In this document: in pieces, positions 22,952-33,200 of the stretch
Layout: each line of letters begins with the position of its first letter
How positions within the stretch are numbered: position 1 is the stretch's first letter
Assembly: GCA_964017065.1 (NCBI GenBank)
Contig: OZ024786.1
Location: 9,181,047 to 9,245,046 of the forward strand
From: Haliclona indistincta
Taxonomy: Eukaryota; Porifera; Demospongiae; Haplosclerida; Chalinidae
DNA length: 64,000 nt
Direction of reading: 5' to 3'
Made by a program: the position numbers and the translations under genes
The notes under the pieces: model-generated
The model's input: only the letters and a program-made list of their open reading frames with translations
Told to the model about the DNA's origin: nothing
Database searches by the model: none

Positions 22952-23957
22952 TTAATCATTCATTTGATGATACACATTGCCACTGAAACTCTGCAATTAA
23001 AAAATAGTAGTTGCTTTGCTCATTAGTATAGTGACAGGAATTATGAACATACCTTTTTGTGATTACGAACCAAGACAATACTTATAGTTACTAAAACACC
23101 TATAATCAGAACAAGTATACTGCAAAAAGTGACAGAATATAACTATCATGACAATTCAATATTGAATCTTACAGTACTCCAAAAGTGATTCCAATAGCAG
23201 CACCTACAGATGGTTGGTTACTGGCACATACTCCTGGACAAGCACAGTTTGTATGTAGATCAAATATCTGCATGTTCAAGGTTTAGATGAATTATTATGA
23301 ATTTAGCTGTTTCTTGCTTACATAAAATAGAGGATGACCTTTATCACCTTCAGCAGTCAAAAGTGGTGTTTGCTGGTTGATATCACAATGAAGCCTTACA
23401 TACATTGATCTATATAAACAGTATTTTTATTCAGTTCCTACACAAGTTGTGCTAGTGATAAGGGAAAATTCAACTAGTTTATTAGGGAGACACGGTAGTG
23501 TCTCCCTATGTAGGGATGAACGAGAAAACAAGATGGCGGCTACATACATGTATTAGCGTTCAAACGCTGATATTTTGCCTGGTGTTGAATTTTATACGTC
23601 TTTAGACACTTAGATCTGCTCTCTGGCGTTGCCCCATCTTACAGTAGCAAGGAGATTGCTCGAAATTGTTACTAAAGTGACGAACCTGGAAACGGTGAAA
23701 ATCGAGTTTCGTCATCTTCGTTTTCTTCTTTCTTTCTTCTTTCTTTCTTCTTTCTTTCTTCCACTCGCCTAGCGCCTTTACGCGAGCAGTGCCGAGACCA
23801 AAACATCCACGAACAGTCGTGAAATTCCCCTGGCATGTGCCTTTTGAGCTTTGTTTTTAGCGTAACGGCGATCTAAGTTCCGCGATTTCTCGATCGTGAT
23901 CCATTGTCAGCTTAGTGTTAGACGCCATTGTGATTGCGCAATACGCACGTGACCAAG

Positions 23958-23996
<39 letters not shown>

Positions 23997-26900
23997 GAGT
24001 GGGTGTCTACGCTTTTATGGTAGGACTTAAAGAGATTAATGATACAAAAAAAGAGAAATGATGCAAAAAAAAAAGAGAAAAAAGGGATTGAAATTAGTCA
24101 CTAACCCTACCCTCAGTAAGGGCAAGGTCAGCAGCAGTGTCTAGGCGATTGAATGAGAAGAGCGACCGTGATCCTCGAAGGCAAGTTATTGTAGAACGAA
24201 GAAGAGAGAAGGTGAGTTTACATCTAATGAGGCGGATGACTGAATTGTAAGACTGGCCAGATTTCTCAGCAATCATAGAGGATATTCTTTTGTACACAAC
24301 TGATGCTGCTGGGCCGATACCTCCAAGAGTGTTGAAGACCAGTGGAATGAAACTACCCTGTTCGACTTCGCGAACTCTCTGATCATAACGTCTCCTTTTC
24401 TCTTGCTCTTGCTTCTTGTAACATGTAGACAGCGGTTGGTTATTAGATGGAGCAAGGGGGTTAAATACCCTGACGTCAAAGAAAGTACGTTGTCGATCAC
24501 GAGACCAAAAATTAGTGGCAGCAACATCCAAGCGTGCACCATCATCGCGATTAGCAGACTTTAGGGCCAGGTTTTCACCGGAGAGTGGCTGGAGAGATGG
24601 TTCTACCTTCACGTCATAGCAAACTTCCTGTAACAAGGTAGCAGTAATGTTCCGCAACTCATTATGTCGCATGATGGTGTAGCCTCCATGAGCACAGCTG
24701 AGACAGTGATCAACCGTGAAAGATTTACCACACACACAGTTGTTAGGTAACCCTGTTGGCTCCCATCCATATCTCAAGCAAAGGGCATCCCTAAAGGAAG
24801 ACTTGTGTAAATGAAAATTATGCTCTTGAATTGGGAGAACAGATAACCAGCTTGATGCCCCCTTTTCAGCTGCACATTCCATTTGTCTGCAAAGAGCAGG
24901 AGGAAGATTCTCTTTTACCACATTAGCACGTTCTCTGGCAGTTCTGGAGTTATTTTTAGAAACCTCAGAGACCAGCTCTGATTGAGTTGAGAGAATACTT
25001 GCATAAGATGTAGTAAGATGGTCAGTAAGAGAGGCGACTAGTGGAGCAGTGATCAAAGTTGAGGCTCGAAACTGAGATGCAGCTCTAGCACAAGGGTTGG
25101 AGATACTCAGTCCTCCGAAACGAAAGGGAAGAGAGAGGAGGTCCCTTATCGAATCGTTTGGGGGATCTCTTCCAGTAAGTGCAGGGATAAATTTTGTACG
25201 AATAGCATCCTCTAGAGGTTGAAAAAGGTCGTCAATTCCGGGACAAGTGCGAGACAAATATGTCCACTTACTCGAGAATCCATGCACAAATGCAGAAAAA
25301 GCTGCTTGTGGGTGCGGGATGGCGATAACAGCTAAAGTCTCCAATTGGGCTACCCAATCTGAAATGCTATTTGTGACAAAATTGTGAATAAATTCAGGAG
25401 AGCCAATGGGAGAGCCTAGCACCCTTCTACCATTCAGATCGATTGAGATCCCAGTGTTGGAAAAGATTTCTTTGGCTGCATCAGAGTGATCTTCTTTTAC
25501 CAGCAAGTAGGTCTTAGATGCGTTTGGAAAGTACCCATAGGATGGGCCAGTAGATACCAAAGAATCCCACCAGGTGCGAATGTCCTTCAACTTTCCTGAA
25601 CAGGAGGCGTCGTCAGCATACCAAACCTGGAGGATGTTCGGATCAGAAAGAGATTGAATGAGTGGCAAACTAGCTAAAGCATACATTACCATTCCAAGAG
25701 GGTCGCCTTGTGTTGTTCCCTCTTTAGATTTAAGCACTGTACCACCGATGTAAAGGTTGACCTCAGAGCGGTAGGAGTTGATCAGAAATCTAGCAATGGA
25801 TGGACACAGGTGAAGAATGTTCAGTAAGGCTGTCTGACGGCTGTTCAGACTGTGTGACCTGTTCAGACTGTGTGACTGTTCAGACTGTGAGAATGTTCAG
25901 TAAGGCTGTCTGACGGCTGTTCAGGCTGTTCAGTAAGGCTGTGTGACCAAGCAATGGGTAGCGCACGTGACCAAGGAGCTAAAGTATCGCTGCGCCGTGT
26001 GGATCACTATCACGGAGAACACACTCTCGGCATTTGTCTGGAGTCTTCGAAGAACGGTAAGCTCGTGTAGGATCGCCATTCTGCACTTGCCAGATAATTA
26101 TAACCGCCGTATTATAGGTCTACAAACAAGTGTGGGCGGGGCTCGTATGAACTGCATGCATGCGTAGGCGACTAGGCAGACCTGATACGTACAGCTTAAC
26201 AATTAAATTTTTAGCTATAAGTTTAAGAAAAGCCATCAAAAACCGGATTACTAAACAAATGGTGGAAATAAAGACTTCTCAACACATGCATGATATTGAA
26301 CTGCACTTCACTAAAAAGAAAAAAGGACACAAACAAGAAATTAAAAAGATTTCTATCGAAATCAAAAGGATGTAGTGATGAAGAAATCTACCACTGGTTC
26401 ACAATGTAAACCAACAAGGAACAAGCATAGAATGGTGACACGATTGACTTGCTAACAGACCATAGATCCCTACATCAGTGGCTGTACATAAGATCAATAT
26501 TTTGTCACAAGCTGAATTCTATTCAAAGTGTCAGTCAACAGTAAATAGCTTAACTAGCTATAATCTGGCCACAGCAGCCACTGATGTAGGGATCTATGGT
26601 CTGTTAGCAAGTCAATCGTGTCACCATTCTATGCTTGTTCCTTGTTGGTTTACATTGTGAACCAGTGGTAGATTTCTTCATCACTACATCCTTTTGATTT
26701 CGATAGAAATCTTTTTAATTTCTTGTTTAGCTATGTACAGTATCATATCAAATAGATTCTTTTATAAAATTCTCTGTGTGGTGATCAACATGGTCATTCA
26801 AATGTATAAGCAAGATTTGTAGCCATACTGAATATAGCTCTCAAGAGTATATCCAGCTGGAAATCATGACTTTTGCGATGTAATTCTTAGTTGACTCACC

Positions 26901-28539
26901 TTCCTTCATCTCCTCCAATATAGTACAGTACGGTTGAATTGCCTACTATTAGGGAGACACGGTAGTGTCTCCCTATGTAGGGTTGAACGAGAAAACAAGA
27001 TGGCGGCTACATACAATGTATTAGCGTTCAAACGCTGATATTTCGCCTGGTGATGAATTTTATACGTCCAAAGACAGTAAATCTGCTACCTGGCGTTGCC
27101 CCATCTTACAGTAGCAAGGAGATTGCTCGAGTTTGTTACTAAAGTGACGAACCTGGAAACGGTGAAAATCGAGTTTCGTCATCTTCGTTTTCTTCTTTCT
27201 TCTTCTTTCTTTCTTTCTTTCTTCCACTCGCCTAGCACCTTTACGTGAGCAGTGCCGAGACCAAAACACCCACGAACAGTCGTGAAATTCTCCTGGCATG
27301 TGCCTTTTGAACTTAGTTTTTAGCGAAACGGCGATATAAATTCCGCGATTTCTCGATCGTGATCCATTGTCAGCTAAGTGTTAGACGCCATTGCCTAATA
27401 ATTATAGTGATTGCGCAATACGCACGTGACCAAGCTGTGGTTAGCGCACGTGACTAAGCACAAGCTTGAGTATCGCCACGCCGTATAGATCACGGAGAAC
27501 ACATATTTGTCTGGAGTCTTCGAAGAACGGTAAGCTAGCCAGCGCAGAATCACCATTCTGCCTTGCCAGATAATTATAACATCTGTAAACAAGTGTGGGC
27601 GGGGCTTGTATGCTATTCATGCATGCGTAGGCGAGCTGATATCTACAGCATAACAATTATTTAGCTACAAGTTTAAAATTGTCAATAATAAAGAAACGCC
27701 ATCAACAACAGGAAAACCAAACCAATGGTGGAAACAAAGATGGCACGGTAATTGCATGATATTGAATTGAACTGTACTTCACTGAAAAAGAAAAAAAGGA
27801 CACAAACAAGAAAATTAAAAAGATTTCTATCGAAATCAAAAGGATGTAGGGTTGTGAAATCTACCACTGGTCAACAATGTAAACTAACAAGGAACAAGCA
27901 TGGAATGGTAACACGATTGACTTGCTAACAGACCATAGATCCCTACATCAGTGGCTGTACATAAGCTGTCACAAGCTGAATGCACGTCAACAGCAACAAG
28001 CTAAGCTGAACTAGCTATAGTCAACTACAGCAGCCACTGATGTAGGGATCTATGGTCTGTTAGCAAGTCAATCGTGTTACCATTCCATGCTTGTTCCTTG
28101 TTAGTTTACATTGTTGACCAGTGGTAGATTTCACAACCCTACATCCTTTTGATTTCGATAGAAATCTTTTTAATTTTCTTTGTACATGGTTTCTGTGCTT
28201 GCAGCTCCTAGGCTATAGCTCTCATTGGCACATAATAACAGGTACACACTCCTCATCATTATAGCTCACTGAGTGTTCTAAAGAGGTCTGCATGCATCAT
28301 TAACATCAGCAGTAGCTATAGGTAGCTTTGTATCAATAGGTGTCTTCTGTATAGTATGCACATTCCATTGGATAAAAATATCTTCTCTAAAGCAACTGCT
28401 ATTCATGTAGCTATCAGTGGCTACAGAGACTACATGAAATAAACCATGCATTGATCAATCTGTATCACACATAACATCTCACCAGTTGGAGGAGGTGATT
28501 GTGGTGTAGCATTGGCTGATGAGGCAGAGACTGAGCTGG
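22952..28539 (-). CDS. MRH-domain (mannose-6-phosphate receptor-like) membrane protein, 3' six exons
   Basis: Exons on the minus strand: 28483-28539 (SSVSASSANATPQSPPPT linker), 26900-26945 (STVLYYIGGDEG), 23322-23409 (SMYVRLHCDINQQTPLL), 23173-23267 (IFDLHTNCACPG), 23053-23119 (LILVLIIGVLVTISIVLV, a transmembrane helix, then RNHKK) and 22952-22990 (SFSGNVYHQMND, stop). All borders are GT-AG and phases join. YxGGD, Arg, Cys, then TxxACP is the closing pattern of mannose-6-phosphate-receptor-homology domains, although the second Cys of the usual GDxC is absent. The product would be a type I receptor of the secretory or lysosomal route. The 5' exons (signal peptide, first half of the domain) were not found before the next gene at 29092, so the gene may be truncated or have small missed exons. 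Two introns each contain a composite element. Confidence 0.72.
23962..25943 (-). mobile_element. 5'-truncated non-LTR retrotransposon
   Basis: The insertion carries a 34-nt tail (T-run at 23961-23994, an A-tail on the minus strand) and is bounded by a 13-bp target duplication GTGACCAAGCAAT (23949-23961 and 25944-25956). The uninterrupted target is visible in copy B2 near 27425. The 5' junction (25838-25943) is scrambled: short units such as TGTTCAGTAAGGCTGTCTG and GTTCAGACTGTG repeat several times before the body starts. Confidence 0.93.
24094..25850 (-). CDS. Reverse transcriptase / restriction-like endonuclease ORF (N-terminally truncated)
   Basis: About 580 codons stay open. The N-terminal part has TALLNILHLCPS, then the RT motifs GTTQGDPLGM and VWYADDAS (catalytic DD). 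The C-terminal part has CVCG, DHCLSCAHGG and RHNELR (a Cys/His finger) followed by RLDVAATNF and FDVRVFNP, resembling a PD-(D/E)xK endonuclease. This order fits REL-endonuclease non-LTR elements related to the R2, NeSL and Hero groups. Exact clade not assigned. The first RT motifs and any ORF1 are missing, so it cannot be autonomous, yet the remaining frame has no stop, which suggests a recent insertion. No natural start codon: the frame is cut by the truncation. Confidence 0.92.
26331..26728. repeat. Perfect 154-bp-arm palindrome of copy B1
   Basis: The arms 26331-26484 and 26575-26728 are perfect reverse complements over 154 bp, with a 90-bp loop. Outer motif TGTAGTGATGAAG, inner motif ATCCCTACATCAGTGGCTG. 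Confidence 0.95.
26950..28180 (+). mobile_element. Composite hairpin-foldback element, copy B2
   Basis: Hairpin 26950-26975 (same stem as B1), TGTAGGGTTGAAC, AAGATGGCGGCTAC, a TTCT/TTTC tract at 27191-27221, then a 150-bp-arm palindrome at 27808-28180. It is 1,231 bp with no ORF of note. The hairpin begins two bases from the apparent splice acceptor of the MRH exon at 26900-26945. Confidence 0.87.
27808..28180. repeat. Perfect 150-bp-arm palindrome of copy B2
   Basis: The arms 27808-27957 and 28031-28180 are perfectly complementary. They differ from the B1 arms at several sites (for instance TGTAGGGTTG for TGTAGTGATG, AAACTAAC for AAACCAAC), and each change is present on both arms. Confidence 0.95.
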
Positions 28540-28654
28540 CTAATTGAAAAGATAATTAAACTCTATTATACTAACATAATTATATAGTGCACATTCAAAG
28601 TGGGCTGATGTCATAAAAATGAGTTCTACCATCTCTGCAGCAGCCATCAGGAAA

Positions 28655-28740
28655 CAGCTGGTAGTTTTATTTTCTTCCTATATTTAGCAATGGGCTACTT
28701 GTTCAATTAGTGTCTGATAACGGCCCTCAGTTTGCAGGTA
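28655..28740 (+). pseudogene. Ty3/gypsy integrase scrap
   Basis: One short frame reads LVSDNGPQFAG (about 28706-28738), the second catalytic-Asp motif of retroviral-type integrases. Nothing else of the element is recognisable around it. Confidence 0.35.
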
Positions 28741-29091
28741 CATGTAATTATGCTGCAAGTTTAATAGTTATAGCGGCTCTGATGCCGTATGCACAGTGTT
28801 TCATCATGATGCACTGAACCATTTTTCTGAACCAACCGAGCACCAACGCCTAAGCCTCATGATGTAGCTGCCGTTCGTGGACAGAAAGCAATGGCCGAGC
28901 CTATAATTTCCACTCCACAACGTAGAAAGCGCTCTAGAGAGCGCTTTGAGCCATTGCATTGATCTGAGGGCATGAGCCACGCCACACGTTGGAACGATAG
29001 GAATTCATTTGAGCTTATTATTACCATGTGCATGTTTTGGGGGCGGTAACCCGAAGTTAAGCTTCGCACGAGGCTTCGCCTCAAGTCTAAA

Positions 29092-30235
29092 ATGTCAGAC
29101 AGTGAGTTTGCAGTGCAGGTGGTTGTAGCGTTCACGATTGACATCATATCTCTGTTCTGTAGATATTCCCTTGTCAGTTGAGCTGCTGATAAATGAGCTG
29201 AAGGAAGTGACTAGCTGGTACGTGTTCGGTGCTTCTTTGGGCATTCCAATAAGCAAGCTTGATACTATCAAGAAAGAGTGCTCCGATGTTGAAGAACAAA
29301 AGATCAAAATGTTCCAGTTTTGGTTGCAGTATAAACTGGACGCCTCGTGGAAGAAGGTGATTCAAGTACTGGAACAGAACGGCCATAACGTTTTAGCTGT
29401 TACATTGAGCAATAAATATCTGTTGTCCAGTGAAGAAAAAGGTATGCACATGTTGTAGGAGTATGTATCAACAGTACTATAGATGACTGTGGCTAGTAGA
29501 GTTCTAAAGTTACAATTTTTCTCCTTTTTTAAAGAATCAGAAGCAGATCATGAAATCAAATCTGAGATTGAAACTGCAGCTGTTGTTGAAAGACTGCGCA
29601 GTCTGGAGACCTCGTTCGCTGATATGCTCATTGATCTTCTCGATCTTCTGTCTGAGAGCAAGTGTGACCTCTCTAAAGCTCAGTTCTATCTTAACCATCT
29701 TTTTAAAACGGAAGAATTCAGCCAATGTAAAGACTTTCCTTTACTCCTGCAGCAGTTACATGTAAGCAAGGGCCACATTGATACATTCAATATCTACTAC
29801 CTCAAGAAACTAGTAGATCGGTTCAAAGTAGAAAATTTGACGAAGTGCATCGGAGAGTACGAAACAAAGATGAGAGATTTTCTTGGACACACCACAGTTC
29901 TTGATTTTCAAAGAGCTGTTGTCAGTAGAGTGAAGCCAATCAAACCAAACCAGACGAAGGATCTTACTATTAGAGTTTCCAAAGCTTATGCCATGGATCG
30001 AACTTTAGAAGATATGGAAGAATTGGCACTGAGAGGCCTTGGTGATTGTGAAAGGTTTTTGGTTCGTATACACATGAAGCCAGGATCAGTCATCATCTCA
30101 TGGTTCTTCCCTGAGGCTCTTAGTGACAAGTTAGAGCATCTGGCTTATGAGAATGCAGCAGTATTCAAAGATGCTGGAGTGGAGGAGGTGACAGTAGACG
30201 GGAGGGTTGTCTTTCCTAGGACTCTGAAGGAGGAG
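29092..30235 (+). CDS. NLR exons 1-3: DEATH domain and following region
   Basis: Exon 1 is only 10 nt (MSD plus one base), joined to IPLSVELLINELKEVTSWYV in exon 2. The helices with W-V-GASLGIP, D-IKKEC, FQFWLQYKL, SWKKVIQVLEQNG and LAVTL match the six-helix DEATH fold. Exon 3 encodes a leucine-rich helical part (ERLRSLETSFADMLIDLLDL) and then a strand-rich part with KPGSVIISWFFPEAL. I do not recognise a named domain for the latter. The 10-nt first exon is the least certain element, but it supplies an ATG and the right phase. Confidence 0.85.
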
Positions 30236-33200
30236 GTAAGAACTTAAATACAGTGGAACTTCTCTAAAGCGGGCACCATTGGGACCCAACAATAATGTCC
30301 CCAGTAAAGAGGTGGCCCCTGTTGGCAGGTCGATAATTAGTGGGCGTGGCCTAGTTTGCTGCACGTGCGGACGATGCGGGAGCGTCAAAAGTCTCAAAAC
30401 TAAATGAAACTCAAGTCTGTTGTACTTCATGATGATCTAAGCATCTTCACGAGGTATGTTTCAGGCCTTGCCCGATTTTTGTAAGATCTCCAGGAGCAAG
30501 GTGTCACACATGCGGCACTGTCAGCACTATTGAGTGTGTTAATCTAATACGTTAGTCGTGTCAAACACGAACAACTTGGCCGGAATAATGAGGTGGCTGC
30601 TATTCGGAATGTATTATTTGATTGCATCAATGGTGTTTCAATCAGGACTGCACTAATTCAGTGGCCGCTTGAGCGAGGTGGTCCCTATTGGGAGGTGGTT
30701 GCTTAAAGAGTAAATAGATACAAGAGTTCATAACTGAGAGCAAGGAAGTTAAAGGAATGCTTAACCCTTTAGTGAACTTTCGTCAAATTTGCAAATCTCA
30801 CTAGAAATGCTCCAAAAGTGTTAGAAATCAACTCAAAGTGTTCTAAATAATCATTATGCCTCGGTGGGCGGAGCCACGAGGCATACAGTAGTCGTGGTGT
30901 CAGTCAGTCAGTCAGTCTGTCTGTCACAACGATTTCTCGTAGCTCGCTGAAAACTAATCGCTGAAAAAAGCAACACGGGTAGAAATCGATACTTGCTCGG
31001 ATCTGAATTTTCAGAAGTTTGATTTTAAAGCTTAGTGCGTAAGTTACCGCGTGAATTGCTCACGGCTGGTTCGGTTTTGTAGCGCACGCTGAAAGTTAAG
31101 CTCTGAAACTAGCAATGCCAGTAGAACACGGTATTATCTCGCTTTAGAACATTGGAAAACTATATACGAAGCTTAGTTTGTGAGTTATGGCGTAATTTGC
31201 TCACTCGTGTTCGATCATGGCTGTTGCTGGCGATCTGGAGTTCTTCAAAGGCAAAGCTATCCACAGTTGACTGCCAAGAAGCTGATAGGTTAGAATTTTA
31301 CTACAGCAATTGTGTAAGCAAGCTATGGACGCTATCTCGCTCGTGTGCTGTGCCCTGCACTCAAACTGAACATTATAGACACGCCCAGTTGAATTAGTGG
31401 TCAGCACTGATGGCTTCTGATTGCATAACTATTATACTGCATTGTGATTGCTGTACAGAAAGGTATAACAGCTGCAGTTTGTTGCTGTGTATGTGAAATG
31501 GTGTGAAATGGTTGCATTCCACCGAGGCATCTGCACCTTTGGTGCTTCATTTGAGAAAGAAATAGAAGCCGAAGGATTTTAAGGTGGTTAAACCACTAAA
31601 TTATCTTGCTGGAAATTTAACCTCATAAATGCTGACCAATCCTCTCGCGAATATCTTGTGTCTTTTGTGCTACTGGTCTCAAATTTGCATCATTTTTTGC
31701 CAGTGAGTAGCTGCAATTGTCAACATTCAAGACGGTTTCTACTATGGTGAATTTTCTTTTATAAAAGCTTCCAATGCACAGAGTTTTTTAAAATCACACT
31801 TTCAAGCTTCTGGGTGTATGTGAATTCTTTTTATTCGCTATAAAATCAATTGCCTTCAATGGCTAAAGTGGAATTATTGCACCATTAATTTTAGGCTATT
31901 TGTAAAACGTGACATTGGTTTAGTAATATGGTTGATTATAGCGAATAACATTTACCTGCTGCGGAATTAAATTTGTAGCCCAATTAAATTTGTAGTAAGA
32001 TCATAGGCGCCGCTCGGTGGTCAAATCTCGTATACCATAGGAAATACGAGTATTTCAAGGAAGTGATGTCACATAGCAACACCGTAGCAACAAGATGGCG
32101 TCGTCGAAAAACGCACACAAGATTATACTGTCGTCTTTCAGCAACGCACTGTCATTCGCCACTGGTGACTTCTATGGAGGCTCTACTACCTTGAGCACTT
32201 CATTTAGTAACCATAAGAGTAGTCTCGCGGGCCAGACGTTCTGAGGGAACGTCTGGTCACTAAGGCCAAGTTTCTGTGAGCGACGCCAACATTCCGGCGC
32301 GCCCTCATAAGCAATCAATTGCGTGGGTTTTCACGTGACTACGGGGCGCGATTGCGCATGAAGCTGTTTACAGAGCTTTTTAGCTGCCAAAACTGGCGTG
32401 TTCGTCGTGAAAAGTCTTACAAGCGACGGCTAATACCTGCTACTCGTTGTTCTCGATGCTGCTGACGGTATATTGTACATGATTCATGTTCACGCAATGG
32501 TTCTCTTGTTGTCTCATGACTGCTCCAGCGATCATGAACATCGCGATTGTAGCCAACCAGGTTGGTATTGCTCTAGGAAGAGTTTTAGCATGCTAAAAGC
32601 CTGTTAACATGCTACACGCTTGCTAACTAGACTGGTGACGTCGACTAAAACACGTGATTTCAAGCGTGACGTGTCGTTTGTTTACATTCCATTGTGTCAC
32701 GAAAACCTGGCCTTAGTGACCAGACGTTCCCCCAGAACGTCTGGCCCGCGAGACTACCATAAGAGCAGCGTTCTCGAGCTTACTGGGCTACAAAATGGTT
32801 AACCCATGGCACCTCGGTGATACGTGATATATAACCTCGGGTGTTAATTTTACTGCCCTCGGGCTGTAAAATTAACTCCCTCGGTTATATCACGTACTGC
32901 CTCGGTTGCCATGGGTTACCTATACTTACCCTTCAATTTCAGCTTTCATTTTGATAGTCATTTGTCATATTCAATTTTATTATTATAATAATGACGATCA
33001 TATCCTTCTTTCTGACGTTGTTATCAACATAGGCCTCAATAGACTCTTCATGTCTATCATATTCAACTGATGTGTCTGAACCGAGTTTGCTCCAATCAAC
33101 TTCTAGTCTGCCGCAGCATTTACCAACTCTTGGTACCACACAAAGTACATGTACCACTGAAAACTGGGAGTGCCTGTCATCTATTCGTGATAATTTTCCT

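Larger units (their letters stand above)
23483..26728 (+). mobile_element. Composite hairpin-foldback element, copy B1 (interrupted)
   Basis: The terminal hairpin (23483-23508, stem TAGGGAGACAC) is followed by TGTAGGGATGAAC and AAGATGGCGGCTAC, then a TTTC microsatellite. After a retrotransposon insertion (23962-25943 plus its duplication) the element continues to the long palindrome at 26331-26728. Without the insertion it is about 1.25 kb. Copy B2 at 26950-28180 aligns along its whole length. Both lie in introns of the MRH gene, in the same orientation, each preceded by a TATTA-like site. Confidence 0.85.

Noticed and set aside
23724..23760. TTTC tract as a polypyrimidine splice signal
   Set aside because: It is an internal microsatellite of the composite element, found in all four copies in the same place.
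26950..26975. Hairpin as a transcription terminator
   Set aside because: No U-tract follows, and bacterial-type terminators are not expected. It is the end of a mobile element.
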